From contig CAYMSF010000009.1 of the NCBI GenBank assembly GCA_964392985.1, positions 1 to 64,000 of the forward strand: 64,000 nt of DNA. The letters run 5' to 3'. Origin of the DNA: CAYMSF01 sp964392985. GTDB taxonomy: Bacteria; Verrucomicrobiota; Lentisphaeria; Victivallales; Victivallaceae. The notes under the pieces were generated by a model that was given only the letters and a program-made list of their open reading frames with translations, did not search any database and was not told where the DNA came from. This document shows, one piece after another, positions 28,276 to 38,216 of this stretch (within the stretch, counting starts at the first letter, position 1; each line of letters opens with the position of its first letter). Position numbers and translations under genes: made by a program.

Positions 28276-30294
28276 TCAAAATATTTTTTTCAGGACAATT
28301 ACCGTCCTTGAAGGAAGATAAATCTTCAAGCGGTTATGAATGTTTTTACCAATTTTTTCGATATTAGTGAAGTAATGTTGACCTGGAGTAATCCTGGCAT
28401 GCCCGCCAAATTCAATTGCGTCAGAATCCAATTCCAAGGTGTATTCACCAGGTAAAACTTCACAGGGATAATCAACATAAGAATTTTCTTGATGAAAGTT
28501 AAAAAAGAAAAAAAGACCGGAACGTTCAAAGAAAATAATTTTCTTATCCTCATTCAACGCGATAATTTGCGTCACTCCACCGCCAATTAAATTATTTGCT
28601 GAAGCCATTATCAAAATCGCCCGATCAAAATTACCAAGTTGACCATAACGCAACTCTTTATTATCTTTTAGCGACCATTGCCTTCTGGCGTAATGATATG
28701 ACCAATCATTCCCCTGACGCGGAAAATCTACCCATTCCGGATGCCCGAATTCATTGCCAATAAAATTAAGATAACCATTCCCGGCCGAGGCCAGAGTTAT
28801 CAGGCGTACCATTTTGTGAATGGCAACAGCTCTTTCAATTTTATAATTATTCATGTCAATCCGCATGGCATGATACATATCGGCACCGGCGAGCCGGAAT
28901 ATTACAGTCTGACCACCGACAATGGACTGGTCATGACACTCTACATAACTAATGGTTTTTTCATCTTTACGGCGGTTATTCAATTCGTGCCACAGACCGG
29001 ACATACTCCAATTTTCATCTTTTGTGTCAAACAGTTTGAACCAATAATCGGTTACCCCCATGGCAAGACGATAGTCAAAACCGCAACCGCAATGCTCAAT
29101 CGGGGCTGCCAAACCAGGCATACCGCTGACATCTTCAGCGATGGTTAATGCCGCAGGATTAACCTCATGAATCACTTTATTTGCAAGCGTAAGATAAACT
29201 ACCGCATCCTCATCAATCTGATTACCAAAATAGTCGGCATAAGTAGTGAAAGCATGCCCCAGGCCATGATGCAGATAAAGCATACTGGTAATACCATCAA
29301 ACCGGAATCCGTCAAGATGATACTCGTCAAGCCAGAAACGACAGTTTGACAGGAGAAAATGTAATACTTCAGGTTTAGCATAATTAAAACAATAAGAATC
29401 CCAGGCAGAATGTTCACCTCGTGCACCGTCATGAAAATATTGATACCGTGTCCCGTCAAATTTTCCAAGACCTTCAGATTCATTGCGGACAGCATGTGAA
29501 TGGACAATGTCAATAATAACCCGCAAACCATGAGCATGTGCAACGTCAACTAATTCTTTAAATTCTTCCGGCGTGCCAAAACGTGATGATGCCGCAAAAA
29601 AATTAGAAACATGGTATCCGAATGAACCGTAATAGGGATGTTCCATAATTGCCATCAACTGAATTGTATTATAACCGGCAGTAGCGATTCGTGGTACAAT
29701 TTCATCTTTAAACTGCCGGTATGAAGACACACCCGCGAATTCACGTGACATGCCGATATGAGCTTCATATATTAATGGTTCATAAATTTTGGGTACCGGG
29801 TTGGGATTGCGCCAGAGATAAGGATGTTCAGGTAACCATACCTGAGCATTAAAAATATTCGTTGTCGTATCTTGAACTACTCTTCTGGCATATGCAGGGA
29901 TACGACTTCCTGAACCGTTCCTCCAATGGATATTCAAACGGTAAAGCATTCCGTGATTCAATGATTTTGCCGGTAATTTTATTTCCCAGACACCATTTTT
30001 GTCAATTTGTGTCAAAGAAAACTGCGGGATTTCATGCCATGCAGAAAAATCGCCAATTAGAAAAATTTCAGTTGCGTTTGGAGCCCACTCACGAAAAATC
30101 CATTCACCGTCTCTGAAATGCAATCCGAAATATTCATGACCTGAAGAATAATCAGCCAAAGACTGTTTATCGCCAGTCAACTTCGATTCGATTGCTTTGA
30201 CCCGGGCAGAACGTTCATTGAGTTTTGGCAGAAAAGGTTTGAGCCATGAGTCATAATGAAGCTTTAAGGGAGTGTTTGGCTGGCGTCTAAGCAT
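28276..30294 (-). CDS. glgB: 1,4-alpha-glucan branching enzyme (GH13_8-type)
   Basis: 672 residues. Introduces alpha-1,6 branches in glycogen. CBM48 near 60-160 with REWAPNA and GDFSAW, then the GH13 barrel. Catalytic residues: nucleophile Asp333 in GFRFDG, acid/base Glu387 in IAEDVSG, stabiliser Asp455 in CHDQS. Strand motifs such as YHVSNFFA and DIVHSHA match plant/yeast branching enzymes (GH13_8), not the common bacterial GH13_9 GlgB. Third gene of the glg operon, 26 nt after glgA. Confidence 0.92.
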   Translation of the reverse strand: MLRRQPNTPLKLHYDSWLKPFLPKLNERSARVKAIESKLTGDKQSLADYSSGHEYFGLHFRDGEWIFREWAPNATEIFLIGDFSAWHEIPQFSLTQIDKNGVWEIKLPAKSLNHGMLYRLNIHWRNGSGSRIPAYARRVVQDTTTNIFNAQVWLPEHPYLWRNPNPVPKIYEPLIYEAHIGMSREFAGVSSYRQFKDEIVPRIATAGYNTIQLMAIMEHPYYGSFGYHVSNFFAASSRFGTPEEFKELVDVAHAHGLRVIIDIVHSHAVRNESEGLGKFDGTRYQYFHDGARGEHSAWDSYCFNYAKPEVLHFLLSNCRFWLDEYHLDGFRFDGITSMLYLHHGLGHAFTTYADYFGNQIDEDAVVYLTLANKVIHEVNPAALTIAEDVSGMPGLAAPIEHCGCGFDYRLAMGVTDYWFKLFDTKDENWSMSGLWHELNNRRKDEKTISYVECHDQSIVGGQTVIFRLAGADMYHAMRIDMNNYKIERAVAIHKMVRLITLASAGNGYLNFIGNEFGHPEWVDFPRQGNDWSYHYARRQWSLKDNKELRYGQLGNFDRAILIMASANNLIGGGVTQIIALNEDKKIIFFERSGLFFFFNFHQENSYVDYPCEVLPGEYTLELDSDAIEFGGHARITPGQHYFTNIEKIGKNIHNRLKIYLPSRTVIVLKKIF

Positions 30295-30320
30295 TGTTTC
30301 CTTCCTGGAACAATCACCCG

Positions 30321-31838
30321 TTAATGCATGGTAAGCTGGCGTTCAAGCATCTGTTCGTAAATATCTATATATTCTTGTGCAGTGACAGAATGGTTGAATC
30401 TTGCCCTTGATTCCTGCATTACTCGAGAAATTTGTACAGATTTAACTTCCTGTGGCAATTGGTAAAAAGACATTGCCTGGTCGATTGCCCAACGCAAACC
30501 TTGAGCATCATAGCTTTTAAAGACAAATCCGTTCCCGGTATTATTCGTCATGTCCAAATGTTCAACGGTATCGTGGAGACCACCTGTATCATGAACGACG
30601 GAGAGAGAACCATAAATTGGACTAATCATTTGCGGCAGACCGCAAGGTTCAAATTTAGACGGCATCAACATAAAATCAGAAGCAGCATAGCCAAGATGAG
30701 AAAGAGATTCATCAAACTTACAAACTGCAACCCTTTTATGCAGATTATGGAACCTGACGATTTCATGAAAATACCGTTCATACGCGCCATTTGCAACAAT
30801 AGCTACCTGCAATTTATCTTTCCCGTAATCCGAAACCAGACGATACAGAATATCAGTCATCAACTGGCATCCCTTCTGAACCGGGTCAAGACGGGAAGGC
30901 CAAAAGAAAATCGGGGCAGCCGGATCAACCTGCAATCCAGTTTTACGCTGAAAAATAACTTTATTTTCTATTTTTTTTGCAGCATGATTATGATGAGAAT
31001 ACTTAGCCGCAATCATAACATCAGATTCCGGCAGAAACGTTTCATCCGGAGCGTTCAAGATGCCGCGCGCGCACCCGGAACGTTGCTTACAAGCAATTTC
31101 ATACTGAATGTTGGAAGGGATGAAAGAGTGGAATCCTTTAACTATTTCATCCAAAAAAGTCGGGCTGACAGTATTAATAAAATGAGAGGCAAAAATACCA
31201 CTTGTTAGCATATCAACAGGATTACCGGAACGACTTTCTTCGTAATTGACAGGCTGGCGTTGAAAATATAGTGAATTCCAAAACTCGGCTGAGTCGATTC
31301 CTCGGTCTTCAATATAGTCAAGGGAAATTTTTTGGGTATGAATATTATGCACAGTAAAAAGACAAGGGATGCCCATCCGCCTTGCTGCCGCTGGCACCAA
31401 TCCGGTCATCCAGTCATTACAGTGAACCAAGTCGGGAGATACTTTGGGAATAATATTATTAATAATTTCACGTTGAAACGCCAAGGCAAATTTTATGCTG
31501 TCTTCATGATAATTGCTATATACAGTATCGCGGTAATAAAATGCCCGGTCTTCGGCCAGATGAATTCTGGCATTCGAGAGATTGCTTTTATATACCATCA
31601 GTTCACTACTGATCAACTTGCCGATATCAATATGAAACATTCTCCGGTAGTGCGGTAAAGCAACATGAACGTCAGCACCCTGTTTAAACAAAGCGGAAAC
31701 AAGAGAAGCGGAAACGTCGGCCAAGCCACCGGCTTTCGCCTGAAGTACATTGGACATGTTACCCATACCCTCAGGCAAATAGGTAATTTCAGGAGTTACA
31801 ATCAAAATTCTTGGCTTTTGATGATTGCGTTTTTTCAT
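30321..31838 (-). CDS. glgA: Glycogen synthase (GT5)
   Basis: 505 residues. Extends glycogen with ADP-glucose (or UDP-glucose). Lys35 of KAGGLADV binds the nucleotide sugar and is typical of GlgA; HNIHTQ near 155 and the C-terminal KFEPCGLPQM-type motif (E-x7-E region) are present. GT-B fold. 39 nt after the glgP stop. No ADP-glucose pyrophosphorylase (glgC) is in the window. Confidence 0.95.
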   Translation of the reverse strand: MKKRNHQKPRILIVTPEITYLPEGMGNMSNVLQAKAGGLADVSASLVSALFKQGADVHVALPHYRRMFHIDIGKLISSELMVYKSNLSNARIHLAEDRAFYYRDTVYSNYHEDSIKFALAFQREIINNIIPKVSPDLVHCNDWMTGLVPAAARRMGIPCLFTVHNIHTQKISLDYIEDRGIDSAEFWNSLYFQRQPVNYEESRSGNPVDMLTSGIFASHFINTVSPTFLDEIVKGFHSFIPSNIQYEIACKQRSGCARGILNAPDETFLPESDVMIAAKYSHHNHAAKKIENKVIFQRKTGLQVDPAAPIFFWPSRLDPVQKGCQLMTDILYRLVSDYGKDKLQVAIVANGAYERYFHEIVRFHNLHKRVAVCKFDESLSHLGYAASDFMLMPSKFEPCGLPQMISPIYGSLSVVHDTGGLHDTVEHLDMTNNTGNGFVFKSYDAQGLRWAIDQAMSFYQLPQEVKSVQISRVMQESRARFNHSVTAQEYIDIYEQMLERQLTMH

Positions 31839-31877
31839 GTTAATCCCGTAGTTCCTTTTGCACCGGAGAAATACCGT

Positions 31878-34418
31878 TTATTCCGCCCACTTGATAAAAC
31901 CTGGTATGCTGTTATCCCAATCATGTCCGACAGGTGTCACCCTTGCGGTCAGTCCGAACCTTCCAGAATGTGAACAAACAAGAGTATGTTCATAAACATA
32001 ATTGCCATTACCCAAAGACGATACCACTTTCATAATTGAAGTATTGCTCCGTTTAATCTGGTTCTGACTGTCAACCTGACCATAATAAACTTCAACATCT
32101 ACCTCTTCCGGTTTCAATTCTCCCAGATAAACTTTTACATTGGTCTTAAAACGGTCACCGACACGAAGTTCGCTCACATTAACTTCGGTTGTTGGATTCT
32201 CAATGTAAATCTGATCATGATAACGATCGAAACGACGTTTATTAATGACCATTTTTGTTGCCCTGTCGGCACCATTTTTCATTAAATCATCATAATTATG
32301 CAATGCCGGCTGATAGAAACGGTCATGATATTCACCAACCATACGGATACTGGCAAAACATCCCATAGCCATTTTAATTGATTCTTTCATCATCTTAACC
32401 CAACGCAACGGCAAATCTCCTTCAGAACGCTCATAAAAAGTGGGAATAATGTCATTCTCCAAAATATTATATAATGCCTGAGCCTCGACAATATCACGGT
32501 CATCGCTGTTTTCATAAAGGTCATCGCTCGGGATAGCCCAACCGCATTCAGGACTGTATCCCTCTACCCACCAACCATCAAGAATACTGCAATTAAGAAC
32601 GCCATTGATTGCCGCCTTCATGCCTGAAGTACCACTGGCTTCCTGTGGACGTAAAGGAGTATTCAACCAAACATCCACGCCCTGCACCAGATAGCGCGCT
32701 AAACCGATATCATAGTCTTCAAGAAAAACAAGACGGTGACGCAGGTCATGTTCATTGGCAAAATTTAAAAGATCCTGAATTAAACGTTTACCTAGTTCAT
32801 CGGCTGGATGTGCTTTCCCTGCAAAAATAATTTGAACCGGACGTTCGGCATTAGTTAACAAAGCTTTTAAACGCTCGGGGGAACGCAAGAGCAAGTTGGC
32901 GCGTTTGTATGTAGCAAACCGTCTGGCAAATCCAATTGTGAGAATATCCTGATTAAGAATATTTTTTGTTGTTGTCATTTCCCGTGAAGGAGCATAGCGA
33001 CTTTTCAGCTGCATTTTCAGTCTATTTCTGGCATGGCGGACCAAGGTCAAACGGCACATTTCATGAGTATGCCAAAGTTCTTCATCTGGAATATTGTCGA
33101 CCATGATTTTATGTCGTTTAGAACACTGGGTTTCCATCCATCCGGGATTAAGATAATGGTCAAAAAGTAATTTATTACGTTCAGAAATCCACGATGCGAT
33201 GTGAACACCATTAGTAATATGACCGATAGGGATTTCATCAATCGGACGTCCAGGCCACAAATCTTTCCACATTTTCCTGGCCACTTCTCCGTGAAGACGA
33301 CTGACGCCGTTACTGAAATTAGCCATCCGTAATCCAAGTATGGTCATAGAAACCTCATGGACATCATTTTGCAGTGGCGGCATACCCCAGTTCAAAACCC
33401 GCGTCACGTCAATACCATGAGGATTAAGAATAGCTTCAAGATAGGGCCGTACCAGACCAATATCAAAAAATTCATTTCCTGCGGGAACCGGAGTATGTGT
33501 AGTGAAAATATTGGAGCGCCAGACAACCGTTACCGCTGTATCAAAATCAAGGTGTTCGGTCTGCATCAAATGAATAATTCTAGCCAAGCTGAGAAATGCC
33601 GCATGACCTTCATTCATATGACATACTGCCGGCCTGTAACCCATTTTTACTAAAGCGTCATAACCACCTATTCCGAGAAGCAGTTCCTGATGCAGACGCA
33701 TCTTTTTATCACCGCCGTACAGGCGCCAGGTAATTTCCTTGAAATCATCAGGGTTTTCTGGAATTTCAGTATCGAGCAGAATCAGTGGTACTGTCCCAAC
33801 ATCCATCTTCCATACTGCCGCCACAACTTCACGGTCAAGCAGACGTACTTTAACGTTAATTTCGCGATTTTCAGTGTCACGAGCACGCACGATCGGCATG
33901 AAATTCAATTCATTTTCAGGATAACGCTCATTTTGATGCCCATTTGCGTCAAGCACCTGCTTAAAATAACCCTGATGATAAAGCAAACCAACTCCAACGA
34001 TAGGCAGGTTCAAATCCGATGCTGCCTTAAGATGATCTCCGGCAAGAACACCGAGACCGCCGGAATAAAGTCTTAAACTTTCGTGAATACCGAATTCCAA
34101 TGAAAAATATGCAACTCTCCGTAGATTTAAATCATTATGGTCATGGCGCACCTGTTTTCTATACACCTGTTCCACTCTTTTCAAAATATCAAGGAAACCA
34201 CGTTCACGCGATAATTCTTCAAGATGTTCTTGCGAAACCAGATTCAAAAACAAACGGGTATTGCCGTGCACCGAACGCCACAAATTGATATCAATGCGTC
34301 GAAACAATTCGATTGCGTCAAAATTCCAGCACCACCACATGTTGTAAGATAATTCTTCAAGAAATTTAAGAGCTTCAGGAATCTTTGGATTAACATTGTA
34401 TAACTTTAAATTATTCAT
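31878..34418 (-). CDS. glgP: Glycogen/alpha-glucan phosphorylase, short Thermotoga-type (GT35)
   Basis: 846 residues. Phosphorolysis of alpha-1,4-glucans to glucose 1-phosphate. PLP Lys601 in EASGTSGMKAA; N-terminal DUF3417-type domain (1-115) typical of the shorter Thermotoga/archaeal-type enzyme. C-terminal domain (720-846) contains a beta-sandwich. First gene of glgP-glgA-glgB. Confidence 0.95.
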   Translation of the reverse strand: MNNLKLYNVNPKIPEALKFLEELSYNMWWCWNFDAIELFRRIDINLWRSVHGNTRLFLNLVSQEHLEELSRERGFLDILKRVEQVYRKQVRHDHNDLNLRRVAYFSLEFGIHESLRLYSGGLGVLAGDHLKAASDLNLPIVGVGLLYHQGYFKQVLDANGHQNERYPENELNFMPIVRARDTENREINVKVRLLDREVVAAVWKMDVGTVPLILLDTEIPENPDDFKEITWRLYGGDKKMRLHQELLLGIGGYDALVKMGYRPAVCHMNEGHAAFLSLARIIHLMQTEHLDFDTAVTVVWRSNIFTTHTPVPAGNEFFDIGLVRPYLEAILNPHGIDVTRVLNWGMPPLQNDVHEVSMTILGLRMANFSNGVSRLHGEVARKMWKDLWPGRPIDEIPIGHITNGVHIASWISERNKLLFDHYLNPGWMETQCSKRHKIMVDNIPDEELWHTHEMCRLTLVRHARNRLKMQLKSRYAPSREMTTTKNILNQDILTIGFARRFATYKRANLLLRSPERLKALLTNAERPVQIIFAGKAHPADELGKRLIQDLLNFANEHDLRHRLVFLEDYDIGLARYLVQGVDVWLNTPLRPQEASGTSGMKAAINGVLNCSILDGWWVEGYSPECGWAIPSDDLYENSDDRDIVEAQALYNILENDIIPTFYERSEGDLPLRWVKMMKESIKMAMGCFASIRMVGEYHDRFYQPALHNYDDLMKNGADRATKMVINKRRFDRYHDQIYIENPTTEVNVSELRVGDRFKTNVKVYLGELKPEEVDVEVYYGQVDSQNQIKRSNTSIMKVVSSLGNGNYVYEHTLVCSHSGRFGLTARVTPVGHDWDNSIPGFIKWAE

Positions 34419-35065
34419 AAAAAACCTTCAATTAAATTTTATTAAATTCACAATCACCATCCCAAGCGTTATTTATCAGGAAGCAATAAACTCCACAATA
34501 GTGAAAACTCTACCTGAATATCTTATTAAATAAGGATAAAACTTGTAACGGGAGATTCTAACTTACATATACAATACTTGTTGCAAGATAATAGTTCAAA
34601 TACTCATTGATGCTATTTTAGACACAATTTTTTGATTTACATCTTGTTTTTTAACCGACCAGTGTTAGCTTAATAATCTAAACCCTAATGATTAAAGGCT
34701 TCCAAGTAAGCTGAAGAGTGCGGGGAGTTTATTGTCTGAATATATTTAAGATCATGTAAGATTACCTGTAGTTACCTTTGAATTTTTATTGATTTTAAGC
34801 TATTCGCTCAGTTGCCGCATATGAAATCATAATAAATTAAAATCGACAATTTGAATAAATTTCTCTCAAGATTTTTTGGGTAATAGTTTTGTCTTTGTCT
34901 GCAAATCTTTTCATTAAAATAGCCAATTATCGGTATTGTATTTTACCTAAAATAAAATAGTTTACTTCTATATGTTAGAAATTTTATCTTGCCGGAATAA
35001 TTCTGTATATCACGGAACAAGTGAAGATATAAAATTGCCTTCTTAAAACAACAGCAGGTATGTCA
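34419..35065. other. Divergent intergenic region, 647 bp
   Basis: AT-rich spacer between glgP (minus) and the rfbD-like gene (plus); promoters for both should lie here. I see no RNA gene, terminator, long repeat or coding frame. No specific promoter stood out. Confidence 0.6.
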
Positions 35066-35899
35066 GTGAAAAAAATAGTTATATTAGGCGGCAACGGGAT
35101 GCTGGGTTCCGATTTGCAAAAGACAGTTAGAGATGCAGGAATCGAAGCGATTTCTCTTGACTTGCCAAACTTTCAGATTACTGATGCGGAACAATTGGAA
35201 CACGCTGTATCGGCGGGAGATTGTCTGATAAACTGTGCTGCCTATACGGCTGTTGACAAGGCCGAAAGTGAACCTGAACTATGTGCGGCAGTTAACAGTA
35301 TGGCCGTCGCAACATTAGGTCGTTTAGCAAAAAAATACAAGAAATATGTTGTTCATATCAGTACTGATTTTGTTTTTGGTGATTTAACCGGTATGCCGCA
35401 ATCTGAGACTGACCAGACCAATCCACTTAGTGTTTATGGTGCTACTAAATTGCGCGGGGAACATCTGCTGGTTGAATCCGGTTGCGATTGTTCCATTCTT
35501 CGTGCAGAGTGGACTTACGGTGTCCACGGAAATAATTTTATAAGTAAAATTCTAATCGCGGCGAAATCCCAACCACAACTCCGCGTTGTGGCAGACCAAT
35601 TCGGCGCGCCGACTGACACTATCTCTGTTTGCCGGGCAATATTAAATTTATTGGACCAGCGAATTACCGGTACTTACCATTTTGCGAATTCCGGTTATGC
35701 TTCACGTTATGAAGTAGCTAAGTTCATTGTCAACGCATCCGGCTTGGATGCAAATATTGAACCATGCAACAGTAGTGATTTCACCGTTCCGGCAGTACGT
35801 CCGAAAAATTCGAGATTCAATTGCTCAAAAATTGACCAGGTTATCAATTTTAAGCGTAAAAACTGGCAGGATGCTCTTACTGAATTCATTCAAAAATAA
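35066..35899 (+). CDS. rfbD: RfbD-like dTDP-4-dehydrorhamnose reductase family protein
   Basis: 277 residues from GTG 35066, which has AGCAGG 7 nt upstream; ATG 35060 lies too close to it. SDR with GGNGMLGS NAD(P) loop and YGATKLRGE (catalytic Tyr-x3-Lys near 126-130). The usual reaction is the last step of dTDP-L-rhamnose synthesis. No rfbA/B/C neighbours are present, so a different sugar-nucleotide or SAM-synthetase-regulator-like role (MAT2B) cannot be excluded. Confidence 0.8.
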   Translation: MKKIVILGGNGMLGSDLQKTVRDAGIEAISLDLPNFQITDAEQLEHAVSAGDCLINCAAYTAVDKAESEPELCAAVNSMAVATLGRLAKKYKKYVVHISTDFVFGDLTGMPQSETDQTNPLSVYGATKLRGEHLLVESGCDCSILRAEWTYGVHGNNFISKILIAAKSQPQLRVVADQFGAPTDTISVCRAILNLLDQRITGTYHFANSGYASRYEVAKFIVNASGLDANIEPCNSSDFTVPAVRPKNSRFNCSKIDQVINFKRKNWQDALTEFIQK

Positions 35900-35932
35900 T
35901 TTTATATCCATTTAGATAAATGGGGGTTTAAA

Positions 35933-36811
35933 ATGAAAATATTATGTTTCGGCTCGCTGAATATTGATTGTGTGTATAAGGTTCCGCACATCGTTGTTCC
36001 AGGTGAAACTATAAGCAGTATAAATTATGCCGAATACCCGGGAGGAAAAGGAGCTAATCAAGCAGTAGCGGCGGCACGCGCCGGAGGACAAGTGTTTCAT
36101 GCAGGTAAAATCGGCAAAGACGGTGAAATGCTTGTTGAAGTAATGAAAAATAATCACATAAATACCGATAATATTCTAGTAGATTCTAACTCCGGTACCG
36201 GTCGCGCCATTATCCAGGTAGAAACTGCAAATGCTGAAAACGCAATTATTCTTTACCCGGGGGCAAATGTCCAGATTTCTCAAGCAGAAATTGACACTGT
36301 TCTTGACAGATTTGGCAGTGATACTTGGCTTATTGCGCAAAATGAGACAAATAATATTCAATACCTGATTAAACGTGCAAAAGAAAAGAAGATGCGAATA
36401 TGTTATAACCCTGCCCCGTTCAATCAGGATGTAATTGATTACCCTTTGAATTTGGTGGATTTTTTGATTCTAAACGAAACTGAAGCCACGGGGATTTGCG
36501 GCGAAACAGATAACGACGCAATTCTTAATATGTTGTCGGCAAAACTACCGGACACCGAAATAATATTAACGCTTGGCGCAAAGGGCGCATGTTGTAAATT
36601 TAAGGGGCAAAAATATGTTGTCCCGGGAGAAAAAGTAAACGCTATTGATACAACTGCCGCAGGCGATACTTTTATCGGTTACTATCTTAGCGGTAGAATA
36701 ACACAAATGAATATATCTGATTCACTTAAACTTGCCTGCAAGGCCGCAAGCATTGCAGTAACTAAAACCGGAGCGATTCCATCGATTCCATTTATGAATG
36801 AAGTATTTTGA
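35933..36811 (+). CDS. PfkB/ribokinase-family sugar kinase
   Basis: 292 residues. GSLNIDCVYKV at the N-terminus, GGKGANQAVAAARAGG near 40-55 and the C-terminal DTTAAGDTF anion-hole/catalytic Asp motif near 244-252. Closest in pattern to ribokinase, but the substrate is not certain. GGGGG precedes the ATG by about 7 nt; 33 nt after the rfbD-like gene. Confidence 0.85.
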   Translation: MKILCFGSLNIDCVYKVPHIVVPGETISSINYAEYPGGKGANQAVAAARAGGQVFHAGKIGKDGEMLVEVMKNNHINTDNILVDSNSGTGRAIIQVETANAENAIILYPGANVQISQAEIDTVLDRFGSDTWLIAQNETNNIQYLIKRAKEKKMRICYNPAPFNQDVIDYPLNLVDFLILNETEATGICGETDNDAILNMLSAKLPDTEIILTLGAKGACCKFKGQKYVVPGEKVNAIDTTAAGDTFIGYYLSGRITQMNISDSLKLACKAASIAVTKTGAIPSIPFMNEVF

Positions 36812-37085
36812 CAAAATGGTAAATTACAGTATGAGAAATAAATTTAACTACGACATTCAAATTGATTTGCATGGATTCAGAGCAGAAGACGCAATACGCA
36901 AAGTTAATGCGGTATTGTCTTCCCGACGCGGCCTGAGCATTATGATAATTCACGGACGAGGAAATGGAATTTTGAGAAAAATAGTCCGTGATCAGGTACA
37001 AAATTGCAAACATCTGAAATCATACCATTTCGGCGAAGATTTAAATATTCCCGGCAGCGACGGGGTAACAATTATTTACACTTGA
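36798..37085 (+). CDS. Stand-alone Smr-domain protein
   Basis: 95 residues or fewer; ATG 36798 overlaps the kinase gene by 14 bp, and ATGs at 36819 and 36831 are also possible. DLHGFRAEDAI (DLHG) and HGRGNGILR (HGxGxG) are the two Smr nuclease-domain motifs. Small stand-alone Smr proteins may act on nucleic acids or ribosomes; no MutS2 is adjacent. Confidence 0.8.
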   Translation: MKYFDKMVNYSMRNKFNYDIQIDLHGFRAEDAIRKVNAVLSSRRGLSIMIIHGRGNGILRKIVRDQVQNCKHLKSYHFGEDLNIPGSDGVTIIYT

Positions 37086-37191
37086 ACTTGTAGTGTTCTT
37101 TAACTTTCAGTTTAATCTGGTAGATATTTTCGGCAGAAATATCGTCATATAGCATTTTGAAAATCTGAAACAACAAAATTTGGAAGTATAT

Positions 37192-38010
37192 ATGAAAAAA
37201 AAACATACCGAAAATAATCAAACAGCAGAAGAACTGCTTTATGTGATGGAACGACTGCGTTCTCCCGAAGGCGGATGTCCATGGGATCAGAAACAAACAT
37301 TACAAAGCTTGAAACTTTATTTGGCAGAAGAATGCGCAGAGTTAATGGATGCAATAGATGAAGATAATTCCGAGAATATTTGTGAGGAAATCGGCGACGT
37401 TCTGATGAATCTTGTTTTTAATTGTGTGATTGCTAATGAACAAGGCCGATTTCACTTTAGAGACGTGTTAAAAGGCATAATTGACAAAATGATAAGACGT
37501 CACCCGCATGTTTTCGGTGATACTAAAGTTAATTCAGCCAGCGACGTTGTTATCGCCTGGGAAAAAATTAAAAAAAATGAAAAAATAAAAAAGGCTGAAC
37601 CTGAATCCGTTCTTGATGGAATTCCAAGTAATCTCTCAGCTATGCTTACTGCCAGAGATATTCAAAAACGCGCGGCAAAAACAGGCTTTGACTGGAGCGA
37701 TGAAAAGCAAATAGTTGATAAAATAGAAGAAGAAATCCATGAACTTAAACAGGCCATGATTTCCGGCAATCAGGAACACATTGATGAAGAACTCGGAGAT
37801 TTGATGTTTGCGGTGGTCAATCTCTCAAGATTCAGAAACCGTTCTTCGCCGGAAGACATCCTGCGTTCCGCCAATAGTAAATTCAAACGGCGCTTCAAGT
37901 ACATAGAGCAGCAAATAAAAACCACCGGCAAGAATTTAGACGATACCTCACTGGCAGAAATGGAACATTACTGGCAACAGTCAAAAGAGTTAGAAAAACA
38001 GACAAAATAG
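37192..38010 (+). CDS. mazG: MazG nucleoside triphosphate pyrophosphohydrolase
   Basis: 272 residues from ATG 37192, with GGAAG about 6 nt upstream; a TTG at 37180 is open but less likely. Two MazG domains: EECAEL-x~13-EEIGDVL near 47-70 and a second EEEIHEL/EELGDLMF near 176-205. Clears non-canonical NTPs and can lower ppGpp-linked stress signals. Same length as E. coli MazG (263). Confidence 0.93.
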   Translation: MKKKHTENNQTAEELLYVMERLRSPEGGCPWDQKQTLQSLKLYLAEECAELMDAIDEDNSENICEEIGDVLMNLVFNCVIANEQGRFHFRDVLKGIIDKMIRRHPHVFGDTKVNSASDVVIAWEKIKKNEKIKKAEPESVLDGIPSNLSAMLTARDIQKRAAKTGFDWSDEKQIVDKIEEEIHELKQAMISGNQEHIDEELGDLMFAVVNLSRFRNRSSPEDILRSANSKFKRRFKYIEQQIKTTGKNLDDTSLAEMEHYWQQSKELEKQTK

Positions 38011-38216
38011 ACTTAACTCTAATGCTCATTTTAAATGCTGTTTATGATTGAAATGACATCCAGCGTTCACTAACATGTAAAATATCCATCAAAATACTCC
38101 AGATAAAATTTGATTTTTTGACTTTGAAATATAGATTAAGAACTTATGCTTTGTGGCTCAATTAACTAAAACATAACGGATTCCAGTAAAAAACTGAATC
38201 CCAAAAGGAGTGCAAG

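Noticed and set aside
30432..31208. 258-codon plus-strand frame antisense to glgA
   Set aside because: Lies within the strong glgA gene on the other strand; translation has no family features.
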